64,000 bases of DNA, taken from Arthrobacter sp. 31Y (GTDB lineage Bacteria > Actinomycetota > Actinomycetes > Actinomycetales > Micrococcaceae). The notes under the pieces are model-generated. The model was given only the letters and a program-made list of their open reading frames with translations, was not told the DNA's origin and did no database searches. Position numbers and translations under genes: made by a program. The DNA lies in NCBI RefSeq assembly GCF_000526335.1, contig NZ_JAFW01000001.1, positions 1,612,001 through 1,676,000 of the forward strand, read 5' to 3'. This document shows, one piece after another, positions 53,664 to 63,431 of this stretch. Within the stretch, counting starts at the first letter, position 1, and each line of letters begins with the position of its first letter.

Positions 53664-53689
53664 GTAACAGTAAGAAAGGAGGCACCGGA

Positions 53690-54859
53690 ATGCGTGTTGT
53701 CATCGCCCCGGACAAATTCAAGGGCTCGCTGTCCGCGCCCGACGTCGCCGAGCACCTGGCAACAGGCCTGCTGGCGGGTTACGGGCACAACGGCTTTGAA
53801 GCAACACGCATTCCGGTGGCCGACGGCGGCGAAGGAACCATCGATGCCGCCATCGGCTCCGGCTTCACCCGCCGGACCACCACCGTCACCGGCCCGCTCG
53901 GCGAGCCAGTGAAGGCCGACTTCGCGGTGCGGGACCAGGAAGCTGTCATCGAAATGGCGGCAGCTTCCGGTCTCGCTCTCCTCCCGGACGGCCCCACGTC
54001 CCAGACGGCCAAAACCGCAACCAGCATCGGCACGGGTGAACTCATCCGCGCCGCACTGGACCTCGGCTGCCGCAAGATCATCCTGGGTGTGGGCGGCAGC
54101 GCCAACACCGACGCCGGCGCAGGAGTCCTGCAGGGCCTCGGCGCCGTCTTCCTCGACGAGAACGGCAACGAACTCCCCGGCGGCGGTGCAGCCTTGGCAC
54201 AGTTGAACAACATCGACTTCTCCAACTTCGACGTCCGCGTCGAAGCAACGGAGTTCGTGTTGGCGTCCGACGTCGACAATCCCCTTTTGGGGGCCAGCGG
54301 AGCCCCAGCCATCTTCGGTCCGCAGAAGGGCGCGACGCCGGACGACGTCGCCTCCCTGGACAAGGCGCTGCAACACTTCGTCGACGTCCTCTCCGCCACA
54401 ACCGGCCAGCACGCCAAGTTCGCAGCCAAGGCAGAAGGTGCTGGAGCGGCAGGCGGCGTTGGCTACATTGCCATCGCGGCACTGAAGGCAGAGCGGCGGC
54501 CGGGCATCGACGTCGTGCTTGAATTCACTGAGCTGGAAGAACGCCTGAAGGGCGCCGATCTGGTGATCACCGGAGAGGGCAGCCTGGACGAGCAAAGCCT
54601 GCTCGGCAAGACCCCCATGGGCGTCTCCCGCGCGGCACAACGGAACGGGGTTCCCGTGATCGCAGTGTGCGGCCGGAGTACCCTGAGCCGTGAACAACTC
54701 ACGGACGCCGGCTTCCACACGGTCCATGCACTGACCGATCTGGAAAAAGATGTCCAAAAATGTATCGCTGAAGCAGGTCCGTTGCTTGAACAATTAGGTA
54801 AGCACATAGGCGTGTACCTGGCGGAACGGACCGAAAACAAGGAGTACCTCAATGTCTGA
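53690..54859 (+). CDS. glxK: Glycerate kinase (GlxK/GarK family)
   Basis: 389 residues. Signature [47 protein letters not shown] and [15 protein letters not shown]. It phosphorylates D-glycerate to 2- or 3-phosphoglycerate, closing the route from glyoxylate to glycolysis. RBS AAAGGAGG 5 bp before the ATG. The 3' end overlaps allB by 8 bp. Confidence 0.92.
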   Translation: MRVVIAPDKFKGSLSAPDVAEHLATGLLAGYGHNGFEATRIPVADGGEGTIDAAIGSGFTRRTTTVTGPLGEPVKADFAVRDQEAVIEMAAASGLALLPDGPTSQTAKTATSIGTGELIRAALDLGCRKIILGVGGSANTDAGAGVLQGLGAVFLDENGNELPGGGAALAQLNNIDFSNFDVRVEATEFVLASDVDNPLLGASGAPAIFGPQKGATPDDVASLDKALQHFVDVLSATTGQHAKFAAKAEGAGAAGGVGYIAIAALKAERRPGIDVVLEFTELEERLKGADLVITGEGSLDEQSLLGKTPMGVSRAAQRNGVPVIAVCGRSTLSREQLTDAGFHTVHALTDLEKDVQKCIAEAGPLLEQLGKHIGVYLAERTENKEYLNV

Positions 54860-56201
54860 AGCAATCGGCGCCTATGACCTCGTTATCCGGGGCCAGCGCA
54901 TCCTGACCACCGCAGGCCTCGCAGCCCGCGAAGTTGGCATCCGCGACGGCATCATCGTCGCCATCGAACCCCTGGGCAACGGCCTGACGGGCAACGAGGT
55001 CATCGAACTCGCAGACGACGAAACCCTCATCCCCGGCCTGGTGGACACCCACGTCCACGTCAACGAGCCCGGCCGCACCGAGTGGGAAGGCTTCGCCTCC
55101 GCCACCCGCGCCGCAGCAGCCGGTGGCGTGACCACCATCATCGACATGCCACTGAACAGCATCCCGCCCACCACCAGCGTGGACGGCCTGGAGCAGAAGC
55201 GCGTGGTCGCCAAGGACCAGGCATTCGTGGACGTCGGATTCTGGGGCGGTGCCATCCCCGGCAACAAGAGCGACCTCCGCCCGCTGCACGACGAAGGCGT
55301 TTTCGGCTTCAAGTGCTTCCTCCTGCACTCCGGCGTGGACGAGTTCCCGCACCTCGATGCAGACGAGATGGAAGAGGACATGGCTGAGCTCAAGTCCTTC
55401 GACTCGCTCATGATCGTGCACGCCGAGGACTCCCACGCTATTGACCGCGCCCCGCACCCCGGCGGCGACCACTACGAAACCTTCCTCGCGTCCCGCCCCC
55501 GCGGTGCTGAGAACAAGGCAATCGCCGAGGTCATCGAACGCGCCCGCTGGACCGGCGCCCGCGCCCACATCCTGCACCTCTCCTCCTCGGACGCGCTGCC
55601 CATGATCGCCTCAGCAAAGCGCGACGGCGTCAACCTCACCGTTGAGACGTGCCCGCACTACCTGACGCTCATGGCCGAAGAAATCCCCGACGGCGCCACG
55701 GCTTACAAGTGCTGCCCGCCCATCCGTGAGGCCTCCAACCGCGAGCTCCTCTGGAAGGGCCTGCAGGACGGCACCATCGACTGCATCGTCTCGGACCACT
55801 CCCCCTCCACACTGGACCTCAAGGACCTGGAGAACGGCGACTTCGCAGTAGCTTGGGGCGGCGTTTCCTCGCTGCAGCTGGGCCTGTCCCTGATCTGGAC
55901 CGAAGCCCGCCACCGCGGCATCCCGCTGGAACAGGTGGTCTCCTGGATGGCCGAGAAGCCCGCTGCCCTGGCCCGCCTGCACAACAAGGGCCAGCTCGCC
56001 CTGGGCTACGACGCCGACTTCTCCATCTTCGCCCCGGACGAAGCCTTCGTTGTGGACGTCACCAAGCTCAAGCACAAGAACCCGATCACGCCGTACGACG
56101 GCCGTCCCCTGGCCGGCGTCGTCCGCAAAACCTACCTGCGCGGCACCCGCATCGACGGCCAGAACCCCGGCGGCAAGCTGCTCCGCCGCGGCAACGTTTA
56201 G
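54852..56201 (+). CDS. allB: Allantoinase
   Basis: 449 residues, amidohydrolase (dihydropyrimidinase-like). Metal site [17 protein letters not shown] (H67, H69), the carboxylated-Lys region [25 protein letters not shown], and ETCPHYLTL...KCCPPIR. It opens allantoin to allantoate, which eventually yields glyoxylate for gcl. It overlaps the glycerate kinase gene and is the last metabolic gene of the operon. Confidence 0.92.
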   Translation: MSEAIGAYDLVIRGQRILTTAGLAAREVGIRDGIIVAIEPLGNGLTGNEVIELADDETLIPGLVDTHVHVNEPGRTEWEGFASATRAAAAGGVTTIIDMPLNSIPPTTSVDGLEQKRVVAKDQAFVDVGFWGGAIPGNKSDLRPLHDEGVFGFKCFLLHSGVDEFPHLDADEMEEDMAELKSFDSLMIVHAEDSHAIDRAPHPGGDHYETFLASRPRGAENKAIAEVIERARWTGARAHILHLSSSDALPMIASAKRDGVNLTVETCPHYLTLMAEEIPDGATAYKCCPPIREASNRELLWKGLQDGTIDCIVSDHSPSTLDLKDLENGDFAVAWGGVSSLQLGLSLIWTEARHRGIPLEQVVSWMAEKPAALARLHNKGQLALGYDADFSIFAPDEAFVVDVTKLKHKNPITPYDGRPLAGVVRKTYLRGTRIDGQNPGGKLLRRGNV

Positions 56202-56211
56202 GTCAACCGTC

Positions 56212-57024
56212 ATGGCAGTCAATGCCTACGGGCCACCGCCGTCGCGAGGACCCGCACCACGCGGCTCCTCCGCGCGGCGGCCTGGCCTGAACACGCGCGG
56301 CATGGCCGCACACGGGCTGGCCCTTTGGGTCAACCCGGCCGAGGGCGACGAGATCGATCCTGAAGTTTGGGAACGGGCGGCACGCCTTGTGCTGGCCCGT
56401 GCCATGAAACTTGCCCCGGAGGCGGAAGTCCGCATCTGGCCCGCCACCGGGGCAGAGCACTCCGGCGTCGGCGACACTTCCTGGGGCGGCACTCCGCAGG
56501 AAGCCGCCGACGCCGGTACCAACGGTTCGCTGTCACTCGCCGATGCCCTCGCGGAAGCCCGTTCGGAAGCTCTCGCTGACGGAAATTCCTCCCCCAACGG
56601 ACAAATCACCAGCGCACGCGAGGGTGATATGTCCGGCGGAGGGGGACGCACCGAAACGGGCGGAAGCACCGCCGTCGAGCCCGTAACGTTGGCGAGCCGC
56701 CGCAGCCAACTTGCGGTGGACCTCGCCGCTGAAGTAGTGCTGCTGGACGGTGAGCCGGTTTCCTTTACTGGCATGGAGTACAAGCTGCTCCGCTACCTCG
56801 TGGTGAACTGCTCCCGGGCCATCAGTCGTGAAGAATTGCAACGTTTTCTGGAGTCATTTGACCTCCCCGGCGCGGCATTTCGCTCGATCGACGTTTATGT
56901 TGGAAGGGTGCGGCGGAAGCTAGGCTCCGCCCGACACACCGTCGCCACCGTCCGTGGTGGCGGCTACCAGTTCGTGCCAGGGCCCTATGCCACAGTGCGC
57001 GGACCTGCGGAATACAGCATCTAA
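56212..57024 (+). CDS. Orphan OmpR/PhoB-type winged-helix regulator
   Basis: 270 residues from ATG 56212. The N-terminal 150 residues are low-complexity, Pro/Gly/Ser-rich, with a hydrophobic AHGLALWVNPAEGDEI motif that resembles actinobacterial winged-helix proteins without a receiver. The C-terminal 95 residues are a PhoB-type effector (MEYKLLRYLVVNCSRAISREEL, IDVYVGRVRRKLG, TVRGGGYQF). No receiver domain is present. It may sense metabolism or bind as an unphosphorylated dimer. It lies 11 bp after allB. Confidence 0.75.
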   Translation: MAVNAYGPPPSRGPAPRGSSARRPGLNTRGMAAHGLALWVNPAEGDEIDPEVWERAARLVLARAMKLAPEAEVRIWPATGAEHSGVGDTSWGGTPQEAADAGTNGSLSLADALAEARSEALADGNSSPNGQITSAREGDMSGGGGRTETGGSTAVEPVTLASRRSQLAVDLAAEVVLLDGEPVSFTGMEYKLLRYLVVNCSRAISREELQRFLESFDLPGAAFRSIDVYVGRVRRKLGSARHTVATVRGGGYQFVPGPYATVRGPAEYSI

Positions 57025-57121
57025 GTTCGCTGTTGTAAAAGATCAACGCCCCGCAATTTGTATGACCGCTGTTGTTTGAAATGAAGGCCGGCTGTTTGCC
57101 GGTGAAACGTAAAGGATCGCC

Positions 57122-57589
57122 ATGACCCAGAAACTCCTCGTCGGAACGCAAGCACCTGATTTCGCGCTTCTCGACGCCGACGGCACCAAGGTCTCGCTGT
57201 CCGATTACCGCGGACGCAACGTCATTGTGTACTTCTACCCGAAGGCAGCCACCCCCGGCTGCACCACCGAGGCTTGCGATTTCCGCGACAACCTCGCCAG
57301 CCTGCAGGGCAAGGGCTACGACGTCATCGGGATCTCCCCCGACGCCCCGGAGGCACTGTCCAAGTTCACGGGCGAGTTCGCCCTGACCTTCCCGCTCCTG
57401 TCCGACGAAGACCACAAGGTTGCCCTCTCCTACGGCGCATGGGGCGAGAAGCTGGTTGACGGCGAGATCGTTGAAGGCCTGGTCCGCTCCACCGTTGTCC
57501 TCGACGGCGAAGGCACCGTGAAGCTCACCCAGTACCAGGTTGCCGCTCAGGGCCACGTCCAGGCGCTGCGCGAAGAGCTGGGCGTCTAA
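57122..57589 (+). CDS. bcp: Thioredoxin-dependent thiol peroxidase (Bcp)
   Basis: 155 residues. AhpC/TSA fold with peroxidatic Cys47 in KAATPGCTTEACDF and resolving Cys52, the pattern of atypical 2-Cys BCP. Detoxifies peroxides with thioredoxin. RBS AAAGGATCGCC. Ends in a hairpin terminator (57683-57714). Confidence 0.92.
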   Translation: MTQKLLVGTQAPDFALLDADGTKVSLSDYRGRNVIVYFYPKAATPGCTTEACDFRDNLASLQGKGYDVIGISPDAPEALSKFTGEFALTFPLLSDEDHKVALSYGAWGEKLVDGEIVEGLVRSTVVLDGEGTVKLTQYQVAAQGHVQALREELGV

Positions 57590-57591
57590 CC

Positions 57592-57654
57592 CTCTCTCAC
57601 CTCCCGCGTGCTTGAGCCGAACGCTCTTCCACATCACTAGGGCTTGAGTGAATC
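57592..57654. repeat. Dispersed ~32-nt repeat (copy group A)
   Basis: CTCTCTCAC, then 4-9 nt, then GCTTGAGCCGAAC (57592-57622), followed by a degenerate second unit (GGCTTGAGTGAATC). Same unit as at 61621-61683 and 63724-63802. Confidence 0.7.
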
Positions 57655-57682
57655 CCTCTCGCATATAACTGCACAAAACGTG

Positions 57683-57714
57683 TAACGCCCGCCCACATTT
57701 GTGAGCGGGCGTTT
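57683..57714. terminator. Terminator hairpin after bcp
   Basis: AACGCCCGC pairs with GCGGGCGTT, 14-nt loop, then TTTC. A canonical stem followed by a short T-rich stretch. Confidence 0.7.
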
Positions 57715-57767
57715 CATGTGTCGTGACTAAACGTGACAAATACCCAGCAGCATTAGTTAATGGAGCC

Positions 57768-58889
57768 ATGGTCTCTCCCACGCCCGTACGCCACGCTGTC
57801 GTCGTCGAAGATGACGCTGACATCCGCGGACTTCTTGTACTCGTCCTCGAGCAGCTCGACTTCGTGGTGACCGAAGCGCCCGACGGTCTCTCCGGCGTCG
57901 AGGCTGTCCGCAAAACCAACGCCGAATTGGTGACGCTGGACATCAACCTTCCGGACATCGATGGCATGGAAGTATGCCGCCGCCTCCGCGAATTCTCGGA
58001 CGCGTACATCCTCATGCTCACAGCCCGGGCCGATGAGATCGACAGGCTCAACGGCCTGGACACCGGGGCGGACGACTACATCAACAAGCCGTTCAGCCCC
58101 AAGGAACTCCAGGCCCGCATCCGCGCCCTGTTCCGCCGCGCCGCACGCACGCCCACCCCAACAGCCGAGGACACCGGGCAGAGCGACGAACTCGCCCGCG
58201 CAGCGGTGGTGCAGCAGAGCCTCCTGCCGCGCGAAACGGTCCGCCTCAATGGGTACGACGTCGCTGGCGCCTTCCGTCCGTCGCGCAGCGTGGGCGGGGA
58301 CTTCTACGACTGGTATCAGACTCGCGACGGCATGCACCTCACCTTCGCCGACGCCATGGGCAAAGGTATGGGAGCCGCACTCATTGCAGCAACGGTCCGC
58401 GCCGTGATGCGTTCAGTTGCGGACACCCCCGCAATCGACGCTGCGTTTGGCTCGGCCAGCGCCACCATCACTTCTGACCTGGACCAGTCTGGATCCTTCG
58501 TCACCATGTTCCACGCAAGGCTGGACAGCGCCACTGGGACACTGAGCTACATCGACGCCGGTCATGGCCTTGCGCTGCACGTTCCCGCTGAAGGGGCGGC
58601 CAGGAGGCTGGTCTCCGCAGGCCCGCCCGTTGGCATCCTGGACGATCAACAGTGGCCCGCGTCCGAACTGGAGCTGGCGCCCGGCGATTCCCTGGTGATC
58701 GTCAGCGACGGCGTGCTGGACGCCCACGCTTCCTTGGAAGAGTTCCAACGCAACGTGGAGAAAGTGGCGCGCAACGGGGCTACCTCAGACGATGTGTGCG
58801 CCGCCCTGCTCGAGTTGGCTCCTGCTTCAACCGCTGAAGATGACGTGACCGCCGTCGTCGTTCGCCGAAAACCAAACGCAGGACTTTAA
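57768..58889 (+). CDS. Response regulator-PP2C phosphatase (RsbU-like)
   Basis: 373 residues from ATG 57768 (a GTG at 57723 is in frame but lies 9 bp from the terminator). N-terminal receiver: HAVVVEDDADIRG and phosphoacceptor in LDINLPDIDG. Linker from about 130, then a PP2C/SpoIIE phosphatase: GGDFYDWYQTRDG, FADAMGKGMGAALIAAT, SDGVLDAH and AEDDVTAVVVRR. When phosphorylated by a sensor kinase elsewhere it would dephosphorylate the STAS protein encoded three genes on. First gene of a four-gene operon. Confidence 0.87.
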   Translation: MVSPTPVRHAVVVEDDADIRGLLVLVLEQLDFVVTEAPDGLSGVEAVRKTNAELVTLDINLPDIDGMEVCRRLREFSDAYILMLTARADEIDRLNGLDTGADDYINKPFSPKELQARIRALFRRAARTPTPTAEDTGQSDELARAAVVQQSLLPRETVRLNGYDVAGAFRPSRSVGGDFYDWYQTRDGMHLTFADAMGKGMGAALIAATVRAVMRSVADTPAIDAAFGSASATITSDLDQSGSFVTMFHARLDSATGTLSYIDAGHGLALHVPAEGAARRLVSAGPPVGILDDQQWPASELELAPGDSLVIVSDGVLDAHASLEEFQRNVEKVARNGATSDDVCAALLELAPASTAEDDVTAVVVRRKPNAGL

Positions 58890-58907
58890 ACCGCAAAGGG
58901 GGGATTT

Positions 58908-60884
58908 GTGACACGTTTCTGGACTCGACTGATAGTTCTTCTCACGGTCATTCTGGGCGTCAACTATGTGGCGTGGCGCTGGATGGCCTCGCTGAACTGG
59001 GACGCGTGGTGGATTGCTGTTCCGTTGGTGATCGCGGAGACGTACAGCTTGATTGACGTCATGCTGTTCGGCCTCACCGTGTGGAATCTGAAGATCCGCA
59101 AACCACCTCCGCCTGCCCCGGCCGATGCCACCGTGGACGTTTTCATCACCACCTATAACGAGCCCCTGGATCTGGTGATGACTACGGCCTTGGCAGCCAA
59201 AAACATCACCTGGCCGCACAGCACCTGGATCCTCGACGACGGCGATCGCCCTGAGATGCGCGAACTCGCCGAATCGAACGGGATTGGTTACGTCACGCGG
59301 GGCGCGGACTGGACGCCTGACATGCCGCGGCACGCCAAGGCGGGCAACCTGAACAACGCGCTGATGGTCACCTCGGGCGAGTACTTGTTGATTCTCGACG
59401 CCGACCAGATCCCCGAGCCGGACATTCTGGACAAGACGCTGGGCTACTTCAACGACGACAAGGTAGCGCTGGTCCAGACCCCCCAATACTTCATCAACGT
59501 CCCGGCCGATGATCCCCTGGGCAGCCAGGCTCCCTTGTTCTACGGTCCAATCCAACAGGGCAAGGACGGCTGGAACGCCGCCTTCTTCTGCGGATCCAAC
59601 GCGATCCTCCGCCGGGAAGCCCTCATGCAACTGGGCCTGGTGGGCTACGTCAAAGCCACCGAGAAGAGCATCCGTCGAGCCCTCGCTGCCTCCCGTACCG
59701 CCATCAAGAAGGCACGGCGCTCACCCGAGGCGGAAAACCCCTTGGTGGAGCAGATGCTCAACCAGGTGGAGGCCGCCACGGAATCCGCGCAAACGGAGCT
59801 CGAAGCCGGGGCCTCGCTGAGTGAAATCACGTACCGGGTCCGCCGCCAAGTGGATGACGCTGTGCGCACCCTCGTGGCCGCCGACTTCTCCGCACTCCAA
59901 TCCGACCTCGAAGAGATCGCCGCGATGGAACTCGCCCACGTCGGCGAGTCAGGCGTGACCACCGTGGCGAGTGACGCCGTCGAGCGCATGTCCGGACGTG
60001 ACTGGTCGCCCCTGGGTGCGCTCGAGTCGGTTCACGCCGTGCTGGACGCCATCTCCGTGGAACGCACTGACGAAGCACAGCCGATCATGCCGCTGGCCAC
60101 CATCTCCGTCACGGAAGATATGGCCACGTCCATGCGCCTGCACGGCCTCGGCTGGAAGAGCGTATATCACCACGAAATCCTTGCCAACGGGTTGGCCCCG
60201 GAAGACGTCAAGACCATGCTGACCCAGCGCCTCCGCTGGGCCCAAGGCACCATGCAGGTCCTCCTGCGCGAGAACCCGCTGGTTCAGCGCCGCATGTCCT
60301 GGGGTCAACGGCTCATGTACTTCTCCACCATGTGGAGCTACCTGAGCGGTTTCGCGGCGGTGATCTACTTCGCCGCGCCCATCATCTACCTGACGCTGGG
60401 CATCCTCCCGGTGAGCAGCCTCAGCTACGACTTCTTCATCCGCTTCATCCCGTTCATGGTGGTGAACCAATTGCTGTTCCTGGTGGCCGGACACGGCATA
60501 CCTACTTGGCGGGGGCAGCAGTACAGCCTTGCGCTGTTCCCCACCTGGATCAAGGCCTGCACGACGGCGGCACGGAACGTTTGGTTCGGCCGTCCCCTCG
60601 GGTTTGCGGTCACCCCCAAGGCCCGGCAGAGCGGCGGACCCAGTTGGAGCCTGATTCGCCCCCAGATCGTGGTGGCAGTGCTGCTTGCCGTTGCGCTGGT
60701 TGTTGGCCTCATCAGGCTTCTCGCCGGAATGTCCGAGCCCTTGGGCACACTGGTGAACGTGGCATGGGTTGCGTTCGACCTCGTGGTCCTGAGCGTTCTG
60801 GTCAAGGCAGTTTTGTACAAGGGTTTTGAGCCTGAAGTTGTTGGGCCTGAGCGCCCCGAAGAGAGGAATGCAGATGCAGTTTAG
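58908..60884 (+). CDS. Cellulose-synthase-like family 2 glycosyltransferase
   Basis: 658 residues, GTG start with GGGGGGATTT nearby. Two N-terminal helices, the catalytic GT2 domain (DVFITTYNEPLD, ILDDGDRPEMRE, ILDADQIPEP, late TED and QRLRWAQGTMQ), then a hydrophobic C-terminal half with several helices. Between the DxD and TED blocks is a helical insertion of about 150 residues (KKARRSPEAENP to ERTDEAQP). It likely polymerises and exports a beta-linked polysaccharide under control of the neighbouring signalling proteins. Confidence 0.86.
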   Translation: MTRFWTRLIVLLTVILGVNYVAWRWMASLNWDAWWIAVPLVIAETYSLIDVMLFGLTVWNLKIRKPPPPAPADATVDVFITTYNEPLDLVMTTALAAKNITWPHSTWILDDGDRPEMRELAESNGIGYVTRGADWTPDMPRHAKAGNLNNALMVTSGEYLLILDADQIPEPDILDKTLGYFNDDKVALVQTPQYFINVPADDPLGSQAPLFYGPIQQGKDGWNAAFFCGSNAILRREALMQLGLVGYVKATEKSIRRALAASRTAIKKARRSPEAENPLVEQMLNQVEAATESAQTELEAGASLSEITYRVRRQVDDAVRTLVAADFSALQSDLEEIAAMELAHVGESGVTTVASDAVERMSGRDWSPLGALESVHAVLDAISVERTDEAQPIMPLATISVTEDMATSMRLHGLGWKSVYHHEILANGLAPEDVKTMLTQRLRWAQGTMQVLLRENPLVQRRMSWGQRLMYFSTMWSYLSGFAAVIYFAAPIIYLTLGILPVSSLSYDFFIRFIPFMVVNQLLFLVAGHGIPTWRGQQYSLALFPTWIKACTTAARNVWFGRPLGFAVTPKARQSGGPSWSLIRPQIVVAVLLAVALVVGLIRLLAGMSEPLGTLVNVAWVAFDLVVLSVLVKAVLYKGFEPEVVGPERPEERNADAV

Positions 60885-61206
60885 CTATGAGGTCAACGAC
60901 TCCTACGCGGAGGTGAAGAGCGTGGGCCGGCTGAACATGGTGGCCGCGCCCAAGCTGCGCGAAGTAGTAAATGAGGTTGTGGCCGCTGGCTCCAGCCGCG
61001 TTGTGGTGAACCTGGCCGAGACTGACTTCATGGATTCTTCAGGGCTTGGTGCACTCATCGGCTGCCTCAAAGCTGCCCGACAGGCAGGCGGAGACCTCCG
61101 GATCGCCGGCGTTCAGCCGCAGGTCAAAATGGTTCTGGAACTGACCAACATGGACAGGGTACTCACGGCGTACCCCACCGCCGAAGCCGCGTTCGGCGAT
61201 GACTGA
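60874..61206 (+). CDS. STAS-domain anti-sigma factor antagonist
   Basis: 110 residues from ATG 60874 (GAGAGG 7 bp upstream; it overlaps the glycosyltransferase 3' end by 11 bp). STAS fold with the phospho-acceptor motif TDFMDSSGLGALIGCLKAARQ, the Ser that a partner kinase phosphorylates. It is the RsbV/SpoIIAA role. Overlap with both neighbours suggests one functional unit. Confidence 0.88.
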   Translation: MQFSYEVNDSYAEVKSVGRLNMVAAPKLREVVNEVVAAGSSRVVVNLAETDFMDSSGLGALIGCLKAARQAGGDLRIAGVQPQVKMVLELTNMDRVLTAYPTAEAAFGDD

Positions 61207-61618
61207 GGTCATCGCCCACCGGGGCTTCCATGGGCCGTCCAATGAAGAAGCCATCGAAGCCATCCACAACGAGCTGGACGCCCTGTGGGATGACGCGTCC
61301 TTCGTTCCGGACATGGACCGGATGACCTTCGCTACGGCCGTGATCGAAGCTGCCGCGAACATCGTGCAGCATGCGTTGCCTGTGGCGGAAAAGCCCGTGG
61401 AGATCGACGTGGACATCAGCGTCCAGCCCACCCGGTTGGTTGCGCGGGTCAATGCGTACAACGCCCGCGAGCCGTTCGCTAACGACATGCAGGCTTCAAT
61501 GCCGGACGCGGATGCCGAGTCCGGGCGCGGGTTGGCGCTCATCGAGGCGTTGGTGACCACGGTGACCTTCGAGCGCCAGGACGGCACCAACACGTGGATC
61601 CTCACTCGCAACACCTGA
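61199..61618 (+). CDS. Anti-sigma-factor-type Ser kinase (HATPase)
   Basis: 139 residues. GHKL ATPase: N-box FATAVIEAAANIVQHAL and G-box GRGLALIEALVTTVTF. It is the RsbW/SpoIIAB role that phosphorylates the STAS protein. It starts 8 bp inside the STAS gene. No sigma factor gene follows, so its output partner is elsewhere or is the glycosyltransferase itself. Confidence 0.85.
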   Translation: MTEVIAHRGFHGPSNEEAIEAIHNELDALWDDASFVPDMDRMTFATAVIEAAANIVQHALPVAEKPVEIDVDISVQPTRLVARVNAYNAREPFANDMQASMPDADAESGRGLALIEALVTTVTFERQDGTNTWILTRNT

Positions 61619-61620
61619 TC

Positions 61621-61683
61621 CTCTCTCACATCCCACCCGCTTGAGCCGAACCGTCTCTCACCTCCCACCCGCTTGAGCCGAAT
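61621..61683. repeat. Dispersed ~32-nt repeat (copy group B, tandem pair)
   Basis: Two near-identical units with period 32: CTCTCTCACATCCCACCCGC then TTGAGCCGAAC, and GTCTCTCACCTCCCACCCGC then TTGAGCCGAA. The clearest copies of the family. Confidence 0.8.
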
Positions 61684-61785
61684 TTGAAGTACAAAGGGGT
61701 TGTTCTGCCCATGGCCAAGCGCAACTGAGCGTGACAGCATTCGGTGAGATCCGCCGTCGAGCACTTAAGGAAACTGGGGAACCAC

Positions 61786-62343
61786 ATGAACCGCCGCATG
61801 CACCGTAACGCTTGGGCGCTGGCCGCTGCCCTTGCGGTGGTGACTGTTGCCGCAGGCTGCAGCAACACCCCCGACGACCCCAAACGGGAACCCAGCACAG
61901 CGCCACCCATTACTGCCGAGCCTGGCCAGGTGGCCGAAAGCGCCGCCAAGTACAACGCCCTCACCACCGAGCTTGCTGCCGCCCTGGAAGCCAAGATGCC
62001 GGCCATCACCTGGACCGTGGATGATCCGGCGCGCTTGAGCCGCACCCAAGACGGCAGATGCATACTCTCCCCACGGAGCATGAAAAGCAGCGCAGACATC
62101 GTGGAGCCCTCCAAAAACTTTGAGGACGTCTTCGCCGCAGCCGATCCAGTGCTGGAAAAGCACGGCTTCCCTGCCTTCGACGGAACCGACCCCGTGCCGG
62201 GTGGATGGGTGGTCACCCGGAGCACGGATGCCGCGGGCGCCACGGTGACCATCGAATCAAAATCCCCGGCCTACCTCAGCGTCACTGTTCCGGTTAAGTC
62301 CGAGAAGTGCGATTCCAACGAAATTCCTCAGGGGGACAGATAA
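61786..62343 (+). CDS. Lipoprotein linked to calpain-like gene
   Basis: 185 residues. Signal and lipobox TVAAGCSNTP. Mature part TAEPGQVAESAAKYNALT, later RCILSPRSMKSSAD, about 160 residues; no known domain. Ends at 62343 next to the WXG-calpain start (one base after the stop), so the two are co-translated or nearly so. Might be an extracellular immunity or scaffolding partner; unproven. Confidence 0.75.
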   Translation: MNRRMHRNAWALAAALAVVTVAAGCSNTPDDPKREPSTAPPITAEPGQVAESAAKYNALTTELAAALEAKMPAITWTVDDPARLSRTQDGRCILSPRSMKSSADIVEPSKNFEDVFAAADPVLEKHGFPAFDGTDPVPGGWVVTRSTDAAGATVTIESKSPAYLSVTVPVKSEKCDSNEIPQGDR

Positions 62344-63429
62344 ATGCCCGGATTCTACGGAGCTGATATTGCCCAATTGCGGGCACTCGCCAAGACGATG
62401 TCGCAGCATTCGGAACGGATGACCTCGCTGTCCATGGAACTGGGCAACCTCATCAACAACGCTCCGTGGGATGGCCGCGACGCCGTGATGTTCCGCGCCT
62501 CATGGGATTCCCAGCACCGTCCAATGCTGAAGAAGATTTCCAGCGAGTTGCAGAACCAAGCCAACGAGCTGATCCGCAATGCCGACGAGCAGGACAAATC
62601 CAGTTCGGGTTCCTCGGGCTCCGATCGTTCCGGGCGGGGAGATTCGAACCCTCCCGGCGATCCAGGACCACTGGATCCGGACAAGCCCGACGTCGATGTG
62701 CCCGGCGATGTCCGCGACGACCCCAACGCCGGGGACCCCAGCGACATCAATCAAGGACAGATTGGCGACTGCTGGCTGTTGGCCGGAATCGGTTCGGTGG
62801 CACAGGTGCTGGAGCGCGAGGGCAAACTCGACGAATTCCTGGAAGAGCACATGCGTCCCGTGGGCGACCCGCCAACGCACTGGGTTGTCACTCTTTACGA
62901 AGATGGCGAACCCGTGGAAGTAACTGTGGAGGCCAAGTCGGTTGACGGCGGAGTCCGCGGCGCCGACGGCGAACCCAACTGGCTTTCCATCTACGAACGC
63001 GCAGCTGCTGAACATCGCGGCGGGTCCTATGACGACATTGACGGCGGTTTCAGCAACGAAGCCATGGAGCTGATGACCGGGCAGTCCGCTGACAAGGACG
63101 GCGAGCTGAACTTTGATGACATCGAGGACAAACTATCGGACGGCCAAGCCATCTCCGTGGGAACTGAGGACGTCAAGGACGACGACTTCGACTGGGTCTG
63201 GGAGTCCGACGAAGTCAACCGCACCGACGTCGTGCCCAACCACGCTTACGTTGTGGTTGATGTGAAAACCAACGATGACGGCGAGAAAGTCATTGTCCTG
63301 GCCAACCCGTGGGGACCCTCCGGCGGTTACATGGAAGGCGACGACGACCTCAAGTCCGGCACCCTGGAACTGACCGAGGATGAGTACAAAGAAAACTTTG
63401 ACTCCGTGTACTCCGTGGACGTGAAGTAA
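62344..63429 (+). CDS. WXG100-calpain (C2 cysteine protease) fusion
   Basis: 361 residues. N-terminal 90: ADIAQLRALAKTMSQHSERM, then APWDGRDAVMFRASWD (WxG turn), a WXG100/ESX secretion-type helical hairpin. A Gly/Asp/Pro-rich linker (GDSNPPGDPGPLDPD) follows. C-terminal calpain-like C2 protease: catalytic C143 in IGDCWLLAG, H300 in NHAYVVVD, N321 in ANPWGPSGG. Probably exported by a type VII system, with the protease active outside. Natural target unknown. Confidence 0.85.
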   Translation: MPGFYGADIAQLRALAKTMSQHSERMTSLSMELGNLINNAPWDGRDAVMFRASWDSQHRPMLKKISSELQNQANELIRNADEQDKSSSGSSGSDRSGRGDSNPPGDPGPLDPDKPDVDVPGDVRDDPNAGDPSDINQGQIGDCWLLAGIGSVAQVLEREGKLDEFLEEHMRPVGDPPTHWVVTLYEDGEPVEVTVEAKSVDGGVRGADGEPNWLSIYERAAAEHRGGSYDDIDGGFSNEAMELMTGQSADKDGELNFDDIEDKLSDGQAISVGTEDVKDDDFDWVWESDEVNRTDVVPNHAYVVVDVKTNDDGEKVIVLANPWGPSGGYMEGDDDLKSGTLELTEDEYKENFDSVYSVDVK

Positions 63430-63431
63430 GG

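Noticed and set aside
53405..54793. Long antisense frame over glycerate kinase
   Set aside because: No domain; full overlap with a gene with clear family motifs and RBS.
57592..57654. CRISPR array
   Set aside because: Repeats are adjacent without unique spacers of constant length and no cas gene is seen.
56822..58063. Antisense frame spanning the wHTH gene, bcp and the response regulator
   Set aside because: Crosses three confirmed genes and a terminator; composition of a shadow frame.
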